Below, piece after piece: positions 55,859 to 62,717 of a stretch of DNA of 64,000 nt. Origin of the DNA: Flavobacterium petrolei (GTDB lineage Bacteria > Bacteroidota > Bacteroidia > Flavobacteriales > Flavobacteriaceae); assembly GCF_003314435.2 (NCBI RefSeq), contig NZ_QNVY02000002.1, forward strand, positions 1 to 64,000, in the 5' to 3' direction. Positions within the stretch are counted from its first letter, which is position 1; each line of letters begins with the position of its first letter. The notes below the pieces were generated by a model that saw nothing but the letters and a program-made list of their open reading frames with translations, was not told the origin of the DNA and did not search any database. Position numbers and translations under genes: made by a program.

Positions 55859-56902
55859 ATGATACCAACGAAGGGATATGCAGTACAGGATGCTAAAACG
55901 GATTTAGCTCCATGGAATTTCGAAAGAAGAGAATTAGGACCGCATGATGTGCAATTTGATATTCAGTTTTGCGGTGTTTGCCACAGTGATCTTCATCAAA
56001 TAAAGGATGATTGGGGAGGAGCAATATACCCGATGGTTCCCGGACATGAAATTGTAGGGAAGGTGGTCAAAGTAGGAAGTCACGTAAAGAAATTTAAGGT
56101 AGGTGATTTAGCGGGAACAGGTTGTTTAGTCGATTCCTGCAGGACTTGTGAAAACTGTCAGGAAGGATTAGAACAGTTTTGTCTAAACGGTAGTACAGGA
56201 ACCTATAATGCTTTGGGACAAGATGGAAAAACACCTACTTACGGCGGGTATTCGGATACGATTGTTGTTCATGAAGATTTTGTTCTACATATTTCAGACA
56301 AATTATCATTAGCTGCTGTAGCACCTTTATTGTGTGCCGGAATCACAACATATTCTCCATTGAGACATTGGAAAGTTGGAAAAGGACACAAATTAGCTGT
56401 TTTAGGACTTGGCGGTTTAGGTCACATGGCAGTAAAATTTGGTGTTGCTTTTGGTGCTGAGGTTACCGTCTTGAGTACATCCGCAAGCAAAGAAGCAGAT
56501 GCCAAAAAATTAGGGGCTCATAATTTTATAGTTACTAAAGATGAAAAGCAATTGGCAAGTGTTGCGGGTTCTTTTGACTTTATTTTGGATACGGTTTCTG
56601 CACCACATGATTTGAATTTGTATTTATCTTTATTAAGAGTAAACGGAGTGCATATTTGTGTTGGAGTACCACCAACGCCTTATGAAATCCACGCTTTTAG
56701 TCTTATTGGAGGACGAAGAAGTCTTGCAGGTTCATTAATAGGAGGTTTACCTGAAACCCAGGAAATGTTGGATTTCTGTGCGGAACACGGAATTGTTTCT
56801 GAAATTGAAATGATTGATATCAAAAATGTGCATGAAGCGTATGACCGAATGACAAAAGGCGACGTCCGTTACCGTTTTGTTATCGATATGGCGACATTGT
56901 AA
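55859..56902 (+). CDS. Zinc-dependent NAD(P) alcohol dehydrogenase (YahK/CAD-like)
   Basis: 347 aa, medium-chain dehydrogenase. Catalytic zinc ligands: Cys38 in FCGVCHSD, His63-Glu64 in PGHEIVG. The structural zinc is held by Cys94, Cys97, Cys100 and Cys108. The Rossmann loop LGLGGLGHMAVKFG is at about 180. The cinnamyl-alcohol/aldehyde reductase branch with broad aldehyde specificity and NADPH preference is likely. Followed by a hairpin terminator. Confidence 0.93.
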   Translation: MIPTKGYAVQDAKTDLAPWNFERRELGPHDVQFDIQFCGVCHSDLHQIKDDWGGAIYPMVPGHEIVGKVVKVGSHVKKFKVGDLAGTGCLVDSCRTCENCQEGLEQFCLNGSTGTYNALGQDGKTPTYGGYSDTIVVHEDFVLHISDKLSLAAVAPLLCAGITTYSPLRHWKVGKGHKLAVLGLGGLGHMAVKFGVAFGAEVTVLSTSASKEADAKKLGAHNFIVTKDEKQLASVAGSFDFILDTVSAPHDLNLYLSLLRVNGVHICVGVPPTPYEIHAFSLIGGRRSLAGSLIGGLPETQEMLDFCAEHGIVSEIEMIDIKNVHEAYDRMTKGDVRYRFVIDMATL

Positions 56903-56918
56903 AGAGATTATAAAAGTA

Positions 56919-56956
56919 AAAACCCTAAACATTTTAATAATGTTTAGGGTTTTTTG
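56919..56956 (+). terminator. Intrinsic terminator of the alcohol dehydrogenase gene
   Basis: AAACCCTAAACATT pairs with AATGTTTAGGGTTT and is followed by T residues; 17 bases after the stop. Confidence 0.9.
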
Positions 56957-56988
56957 TGACCTACTAGCAACCAATTTTCGAATCATTT

Positions 56989-57117
56989 TTATATAAGATC
57001 TGAAGCTTTTGAGTAGGTTATAATTTGTTTACTAAAGCGATTGAAGACATTAAATTTATTCTTAGGCCCATATGCACCTAAAATAAGCATGTCCAAACCA
57101 AAGGCTCACTTTTCAAC
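56989..57117 (-). pseudogene. C-terminal remnant of a universal stress protein
   Basis: The minus strand reads GLDMLILGAYGPKNKFNV and FSKQIITYSKASDLI before a TAA. The pattern D-M-L-I-L-G-A-Y-G is the nucleotide-loop end of UspA proteins. An in-frame TGA precedes it and the rest of the gene is missing. Located just downstream of metY. Confidence 0.5.
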
Positions 57118-57135
57118 CAAAACGAGTATGTATTT

Positions 57136-58428
57136 TTATATTACTTGTTGTTCTTTGATACTACTAAAAGCAATTTTCAAATCTGTCTTTAAATCTTCAA
57201 TATCCTCTAAACCTACAGATAATCTAATTAAGTCTTTAGATACACCTGTTGCTATTTGTTCTTCATCAGATAATTGCTGATGCGTAGTACTTGCGGGATG
57301 AATAATGAGTGATTTAGTGTCTCCAATATTGGCCAATAATGAAAATAATTTGGTTTCATCTGCTACTTTTTTAGCCGCTTCAAAACCTCCTTTTAATCCA
57401 AAAGTCACTACTCCACTTTGTCCTTTTGGTAAATACTGTTGTGCTAATGCATAATATTTACTTGTTTTGAGCCCCGGATAATTAACCCATGCTACTTCTT
57501 CTTGAAGTTCTAACCATTGTGCTAATGCCAATGCGTTTTGACTGTGTTTAATAATTCGGAGCGGTAAAGTTTCTAATCCCTGAATAATCTGAAATGCATT
57601 GAATGGACTTAGAGCCGCACCATAATCTCGCAAACCTTCTATTCGGACTTTTGCAATAAAAGCTGCGTTGCCCAATACTTCGTTATACACTAATCCGTGA
57701 TAACCAGCTGAAGGTTCCGTGAATTCCGGGAAGTTTCCATTCGCCCAATCAAATTTTCCTGCGTCAATAATCACACCTCCAAGAGAAGTTCCATTGCCGG
57801 AAATGTATTTTGTTAGGGAATGAATGACAATATCTGCTCCATATTGAATTGGATTTAATAAGTATGGAGAGGCAACTGTATTATCGACAATGAAAGGAAC
57901 TTTCAGAGATTTAGCCTCTGAAGAAATAGCTTTCAAATCTAGAACGTCTAGTTTTGGATTACCTAATGATTCGACAAAAATGGCTTTAGTATTTGGTTTT
58001 GCTGCGTTTGTAAAATTAGATGGATCTGTAGGATCTACAAATGTCGTGGTAATTCCTAATCTTGGTAACGTAACTTTCAATAGATTATAGGTCCCGCCAT
58101 AAAGACTGCTTGAAGCTACTATATGGTCCCCAGCTTTTAGTATAACCAAAAGTGTTGTAGCAATAGCTGCCGTTCCTGAAGCCGTAACCACAGCTCCAAT
58201 TCCACCTTCTAAGGCTGCCAATCGCTGCTCTAAAATGTCATTAGTAGGATTGTTTAATCGGGTGTATATAAAGCCCGCTTCGGTTAGGCTAAATAAATTG
58301 GCAGCATGTTCTGAATTATTAAAAACATAAGAACTGGTTTGATATATGGGTACTGCTCTGGTTCCTGCATTTTTTGTTACATCGTGTCCGGCATGCAATG
58401 CGTTTGTTTCAAATTTTTGTGTGCTCAT
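57136..58428 (-). CDS. metY: O-acetylhomoserine sulfhydrylase (aminocarboxypropyltransferase)
   Basis: 430 aa, the long MetY form. FETNALHAGHDVTKNAGTRA opens the protein; the PLP lysine is in IHSLTKYISGNGTSLGG, and QTSSYVFNNSEHAANLF marks the OAH branch. It makes homocysteine from O-acetylhomoserine and sulfide for methionine synthesis. It starts 28 bases after the TonB receptor gene and is co-transcribed with it under the leader attenuator. Confidence 0.96.
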   Translation of the reverse strand: MSTQKFETNALHAGHDVTKNAGTRAVPIYQTSSYVFNNSEHAANLFSLTEAGFIYTRLNNPTNDILEQRLAALEGGIGAVVTASGTAAIATTLLVILKAGDHIVASSSLYGGTYNLLKVTLPRLGITTTFVDPTDPSNFTNAAKPNTKAIFVESLGNPKLDVLDLKAISSEAKSLKVPFIVDNTVASPYLLNPIQYGADIVIHSLTKYISGNGTSLGGVIIDAGKFDWANGNFPEFTEPSAGYHGLVYNEVLGNAAFIAKVRIEGLRDYGAALSPFNAFQIIQGLETLPLRIIKHSQNALALAQWLELQEEVAWVNYPGLKTSKYYALAQQYLPKGQSGVVTFGLKGGFEAAKKVADETKLFSLLANIGDTKSLIIHPASTTHQQLSDEEQIATGVSKDLIRLSVGLEDIEDLKTDLKIAFSSIKEQQVI

Positions 58429-58456
58429 AATAGTTTATTTTTAAAGTAGTTAATAG

Positions 58457-61312
58457 TTAAAATTTAAAGCCTAATCGGGCAAAAACAAATCTTCCGTTCA
58501 AACCAAATTGTGAAACTGCTCTGGAATAGGCAAACTGATTGGCATTACTCAAATCAGCACTAGGTGATGGCGAAAGAGTTGGAGTAGTATTGGTAAATGA
58601 TGGCGTTGCAGGATTGTTTCTGTCCGGATATACATCTCCAATATTATTAGCCCCGATTGTCAATCTGAATTTTTCAGAAACTTGGTAGCCAAATGATAAG
58701 TCAGTTACTATTTTAGCACTGTATTCCGGATGTTCGTAAACGGATGAAGATCCATCTAAATTCACATCTGTTGCACCAGGATCAGTAACGGCTCCGAAAT
58801 AGCTGTTTCTGAAATAAATGTCTAATTTTTTGATGCCAAAAGTGGTTGCCAAATTCGCTTTAACCTTTGGAATCGCTTCTTCTAAATATACTCTGCTTGA
58901 TTCTGGAAAAAAGGAATAGATATACGGTTCTCCACCAGCATCTATAATAGATTGAGGCACATTTAAACCGCCAACTCTTCTCGTTTGATTGTAACTAAGC
59001 GCAAAATCATTTTTGATGGTAAAATCTGGAATCACATTGTATTTGTGTGAAATAACTATGTCAATTCCTTTGGTTTCAGAGTTAATTCCGTTGGTCCAGA
59101 ACGAAGCTCTTTCTACACCTTTCGTGTCAAATGCCTGTTGGAACAAAGTCAGTGCAGCTTGTTGCGTCGGCGTTGCTGATCCGCTTATTTGAGCATCTGA
59201 AGGCCTAGCATATTGTCCTGTTAATACAACACGGTCATCAATTCTAGTGAAATAAGCATCGGTTGCGATGGTTAAATTAGCAGATGGAATTTTAAACGTA
59301 AATCCAGTGCTCACACTTTTTGAAGTTTCCGGTTTTAAATTTGCCACACCAATACTATTAGCAGCGTCTGAATCATTTGTAAAATAACCTACCTGATACG
59401 GGGATCCATTTATAAATTGTGTTGAACTACTTTCAAAATATTTCTGTTGCAATGATGGTGCTCTAAATCCTGTTTGCCCTGAAATTCTCCAATTGATATT
59501 GCTATTTAATTTTAAAAGTGAAGCCAATTTAAAAGTAACCGTATTACCAAAATCGGAATAATTTTCATAGCGTAAAGCTCCGTTTACAAGCCAATTCTCA
59601 AAAGGATTTAATTCTAAATCCAGGTAAGCAGCAACACTTTTTCTGTTTTTTTCTTTCGCATCCGAAGGCTGAAATCCAGAAAATCCTTGTGCTCCTGCGC
59701 CTCTTTTATTTCCGAAAAAATCAGTCACGATCAGGGGAGAACTACTGGCTAGATTTCCTGAAACAAAATCACCATTGGTATTATATAAACCGTAAGAAGC
59801 TTGTTCACCCGCCTGAATTTCATAATTTTCATATCTAAATTCCCCACCAAATGCAACATTTAATCCTTGTAAGAAATCATATTTTCTAGTTAAATCCAGA
59901 TTGGTTGTACTTTGTAAAAAAGATACTTTTCCTGCATCGAAAGAGGAGGGAGAGTTTACTCCCAAAGTCGCATTTATTGTATTATTGACATTGTATTGAA
60001 AAGAATTCGTTCCTAAATTAGAACTAATATCGGTATCAAAGCCAAATAAGTTTGTCGTAATTCCAATAGCAGAGGACACATCCAAAATTGTAGATTCTAT
60101 TTCAGGTAAAAAACCATTTTGATACACTTGGCTAAAAGTTCCAGAGCCATTTGGAAGACGGTTAAAGGCATACGAATTACCGTTTCTATAAGAAACTCCA
60201 CCAAATGAATACAAGGAAGTAATTTCATTTATGGGATATGCGGTATTGTAATACAGTTGTCCCGAAGCTAATTTTGACTGCCCAACGCTCATGTTGTAAT
60301 CACTTCTCTGCTGACCTCTGTATGAAAGTTCATTATTAGTTACGTCAAAATTTAAGGCACTTTGTATTTGACTGATTGTTGTTGCAGTTGAAATTGTATT
60401 TTGTTGAGTAGAAGTAAAGTAATTTACTTGTGGTGCATATTGTTTAATTGTATTAATTATTTGACTAGAATTTGGTGTATTATTAATGTTACTAAACAAA
60501 GAATTGATAGCTGTACCGCCTTGTGCAGCTCTGTTTTCAACAGCATTGTAGGCATTAAAAATTGCGTTACTTCTTATACCAGCCCTGCTTGTAGCGTCCC
60601 TTGTAACGGCACTACCAGTGATATTAAGAAAGCTTTTTTCTTTTCCAAGAGAAGTTCCGTAATTTAAATCTAACTGTGCTGTTTGTCCGTCAATTCCTCC
60701 TTTGAAATTATTGGCTCCAGAGGATAAAAGCCCCCCATATTGTATCGTTCCTGAAATATAATTTGCGTCTTTTTTAAGTACAATATTTATAACTCCTGCA
60801 ATAGCATCAGAACCATATTGAGCTGCAGCTCCATCTCTTAAAACTTCAATTCGATCAATAGCAAAAGATGGAATTGCGTTCAAATCCGTACCCACTGAAC
60901 CTCTTCCTGGTGCACCATTGATGTTTACTAAAGCGCTTGTGTGTCTTCGTTTACCATTTACAAGTATTAAAACTTGATCTGGTCCTAAACCTCTCAATTG
61001 TGCCGGATCAATATGGTCTGTACCATCTGCAGTTGACGTGGGATTACTGGTAAATGAAGGTGCCACATAATTCAAAATTTGAGTTATACTGGTTTGTGGT
61101 GCTCCTTTTGTAATTTCAGATATATTCAAAATATCGATCGGTACAGGCACATCTGTTTTTACTCGGTTTTTGCTTCTGGAACCAATTACTATTATTTCAG
61201 ATAATTCATTTTTTTTGATGGAGTCATTTTCCTTTTGGTTGATCTGGCTGTAAGTGGTTGAAAAGGCAACTAAGCTTACAGTTATTGCTACAATTTTTTT
61301 TGTTTTTTTCAT
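58457..61312 (-). CDS. TonB-dependent receptor in the methionine-controlled operon
   Basis: 951 aa with signal peptide (MKKTKKIVAITVSLVAFSTTYSQ). No carboxypeptidase-like domain; the plug starts directly (IIVIGSRSKNRVKTDVPVPI; LRGLGPDQVLILVNGKRRHT; LRDGAAAQYGSDAIAGVINI). The 22-strand barrel ends FVFARLGFKF. The ligand is unknown. Its place between a Met-rich attenuator and metY suggests uptake of a methionine, sulfur or cobalamin-type compound (inference). Confidence 0.92.
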   Translation of the reverse strand: MKKTKKIVAITVSLVAFSTTYSQINQKENDSIKKNELSEIIVIGSRSKNRVKTDVPVPIDILNISEITKGAPQTSITQILNYVAPSFTSNPTSTADGTDHIDPAQLRGLGPDQVLILVNGKRRHTSALVNINGAPGRGSVGTDLNAIPSFAIDRIEVLRDGAAAQYGSDAIAGVINIVLKKDANYISGTIQYGGLLSSGANNFKGGIDGQTAQLDLNYGTSLGKEKSFLNITGSAVTRDATSRAGIRSNAIFNAYNAVENRAAQGGTAINSLFSNINNTPNSSQIINTIKQYAPQVNYFTSTQQNTISTATTISQIQSALNFDVTNNELSYRGQQRSDYNMSVGQSKLASGQLYYNTAYPINEITSLYSFGGVSYRNGNSYAFNRLPNGSGTFSQVYQNGFLPEIESTILDVSSAIGITTNLFGFDTDISSNLGTNSFQYNVNNTINATLGVNSPSSFDAGKVSFLQSTTNLDLTRKYDFLQGLNVAFGGEFRYENYEIQAGEQASYGLYNTNGDFVSGNLASSSPLIVTDFFGNKRGAGAQGFSGFQPSDAKEKNRKSVAAYLDLELNPFENWLVNGALRYENYSDFGNTVTFKLASLLKLNSNINWRISGQTGFRAPSLQQKYFESSSTQFINGSPYQVGYFTNDSDAANSIGVANLKPETSKSVSTGFTFKIPSANLTIATDAYFTRIDDRVVLTGQYARPSDAQISGSATPTQQAALTLFQQAFDTKGVERASFWTNGINSETKGIDIVISHKYNVIPDFTIKNDFALSYNQTRRVGGLNVPQSIIDAGGEPYIYSFFPESSRVYLEEAIPKVKANLATTFGIKKLDIYFRNSYFGAVTDPGATDVNLDGSSSVYEHPEYSAKIVTDLSFGYQVSEKFRLTIGANNIGDVYPDRNNPATPSFTNTTPTLSPSPSADLSNANQFAYSRAVSQFGLNGRFVFARLGFKF

Positions 61313-61368
61313 TACTGATTGTTTGTTTTTTGTATTAGTACTTTTTTATTAATTTTTAATTTGGGCAT

Positions 61369-61394
61369 AAAAAAACCCCTACGGTATGCAGAGG
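61369..61394 (-). terminator. Attenuator terminator of the TonB receptor-metY operon
   Basis: On the minus strand CCTCTGC-ATACC-GTAGGGG forms a 7-bp stem with a G-U pair or two, directly followed by seven T. It lies between the leader peptide and the receptor gene, so it would stop transcription before the structural genes. Confidence 0.75.
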
Positions 61395-61435
61395 CTCTAT
61401 TTTATCTTTAGAAATAATTACAATAGTAGCTCTGC
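61388..61435 (-). promoter_or_regulatory. Antiterminator hairpin of the methionine leader
   Basis: GCAGAG-CU-CUAUU from the end of the leader ORF can pair over 13 bases with AAUAG-AG-CUCUGC (two single-base bulges). The distal arm includes CTCTGC at 61388-61393, the 5' arm of the terminator stem, so the two structures exclude each other. A ribosome at the leader stop codon would cover the proximal arm. Confidence 0.65.
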
Positions 61436-61462
61436 GGGATTATCCGTCATCATGCTACACAT
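61418..61462 (-). CDS. Methionine-rich leader peptide (14 aa)
   Basis: ATG at 61462 starts MCSMMTDNPAELLL and ends with TAA at 61418. Met is present at positions 1, 4 and 5 and Cys at 2, fitting a sensor of methionine (and cysteine) charged-tRNA supply. The codons for Ala-Glu carry the antiterminator arm GCAGAG. The peptide precedes a terminator and a metY operon, the classical layout of amino-acid attenuation. Confidence 0.7.
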   Translation of the reverse strand: MCSMMTDNPAELLL

Positions 61463-61760
61463 ATTGTAATTATTTAATTTCATTTGTTCTGTTTTTTTGA
61501 TGAGGCAAATTTGCAAACTATTTTTTACTCCACCAAGAAAAATCATAATTATTTCATATAGTCTATGGATTTAATAGGATAGTTTCAAATTAACATTACA
61601 AGTAGTTTCAAACAAGCTTATTTTTTGGCACACTTATTTTTAAATTTAGGGCACTATAAGAAAAACCATGTGCGAATCAGTAAGGCTTAGTAGTGTTAAT
61701 ATGGCCTGGTACAGAATAGGGGTAATAAAGATGATAAAAGATTGAAGGTATAAAAAAGAA

Positions 61761-61785
61761 AAAACCCCTATTTTACAGGGGTTTT
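61761..61785 (-). terminator. Terminator of the tRNA-Arg gene
   Basis: AAAACCCCTATTTTACAGGGGTTTT: a CCCCT/AGGGG stem with flanking A/T, followed by T-runs on the minus strand. Confidence 0.85.
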
Positions 61786-61819
61786 AGTTTCTTCGAAAGT
61801 TGACTACTTTCATATTTTG

Positions 61820-61893
61820 TGACCTTGACTGGATTCAAACCAGTAACCTCTTGAGCCGTAATCAAGTGCGCTATTCAGTTGCGCCACAAGGCC
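61820..61893 (-). tRNA. tRNA-Arg (anticodon ACG)
   Basis: The minus strand starts GGCCTTG and ends CAAGGTCA, forming the acceptor stem (one G-U) with A as discriminator. The anticodon stem is CTTGA/TCAAG with loop TTACGGC, so the anticodon is ACG (read as ICG after A34 editing). The T arm has GGTTTGAATCC. CCA is not encoded. Solitary gene. Confidence 0.93.
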
Positions 61894-61995
61894 ATTTTTT
61901 TGCTATTGATGTCTTAATTAAGGCGTCTTAGCGGGTGCAAATATAAGTATAAATGTGTAATTTGCAAGTCTAAAATTGTAAAAAAACAAAAAAAT

Positions 61996-62508
61996 ATGCC
62001 ATTAAAAAAGTATATACGTGATATTCAGGGATTTCCTAAAGAAGGAATTTTGTTTAAAGACATCACTCCGTTGCTAATTAATCCCGAAGCAAGGAATAAA
62101 TGCCTTGAAATACTGATTGAATCCTTGAAAGATAAAAAAATTGACAAGGTAATAGGAGTGGAAAGTCGTGGATTTTTCTTTGGAATGTTGATAGCTCAGG
62201 AATTGAATGTTGGTTTTATTCCAGTTCGAAAGCCTAATAAGTTGCCTTACGAAACCATTTCGGCGACTTATGATTTAGAATATGGAACAGATACTTTAGA
62301 AATTCATACCGATGCTATTCAAAAAGGAGACCGAATCCTGATTCACGATGATGTTTTGGCAACTGGGGGAACGGCAAGCGCAGTTTGCGAATTGGTGGAA
62401 CGATTGGGTGGAGAAATCGTGCAATGCAATTTCCTGATGGAATTAGCTTTCTTGAATGGAAGAGCAAAAATTAAAGGAAATGAAATTTTTGCTGCAATTA
62501 CGTATTAA
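61996..62508 (+). CDS. apt: Adenine phosphoribosyltransferase
   Basis: 170 aa. FPKEGILFKDITPLL near the N-terminus, GVESRGFFFG, the PRPP loop ILIHDDVLATGGTASAVCEL and the C-terminal AFLNGRAKI are all family hallmarks. It makes AMP from adenine and PRPP. Its last bases overlap a convergent 46-codon gene by four. Confidence 0.97.
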   Translation: MPLKKYIRDIQGFPKEGILFKDITPLLINPEARNKCLEILIESLKDKKIDKVIGVESRGFFFGMLIAQELNVGFIPVRKPNKLPYETISATYDLEYGTDTLEIHTDAIQKGDRILIHDDVLATGGTASAVCELVERLGGEIVQCNFLMELAFLNGRAKIKGNEIFAAITY

Positions 62509-62645
62509 TCTAGCGCACGCGTCGTTACGTAGTACCTAAAACCAATAATTGCCATTTGCCATTTCTTGGCTTTTGCCAAATCCAAACGTTGCTTTGTGAA
62601 ACTTGGTAAAATGACTTTGTTTATTTTGGCTAGAATTTTATACAT
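62505..62645 (-). CDS. Small conserved basic protein (46 aa)
   Basis: From ATG 62645: MYKILAKINKVILPSFTKQ and then LDLAKAKKWQMAIIGFRYYV before TTRALD and stop. The motif ILPSFTKQxLDLAKAKKWQxAIIGxRYYVTxRALD is one I recall from many Flavobacteriia as a short uncharacterised ORF. Highly basic, no membrane helix. It overlaps the end of apt on the opposite strand (tail to tail). Found by reading the strand; it is too short for common cut-offs. Confidence 0.75.
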   Translation of the reverse strand: MYKILAKINKVILPSFTKQRLDLAKAKKWQMAIIGFRYYVTTRALD

Positions 62646-62674
62646 AAGGTTTTATTTTGGACAAAGATATAAAA

Positions 62675-62700
62675 AAAGACGGTCTTGATTGAGACCGTCT
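62675..62700. terminator. Bidirectional hairpin terminator
   Basis: AGACGGTCTTGATTGAGACCGTCT with A-run upstream. On the minus strand it follows the BlaR1-like gene. Confidence 0.8.
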
Positions 62701-62717
62701 AAATTGTGAATTTCTAT

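Noticed and set aside
57041..57280. 79-codon plus-strand frame
   Set aside because: Antisense to the end of metY and the universal stress remnant; no coding signature.
61369..61470. SAM riboswitch in front of the metY operon
   Set aside because: The leader is only about 100 bases and has none of the SAM-I or SAM-II core motifs; a peptide attenuator explains it better.
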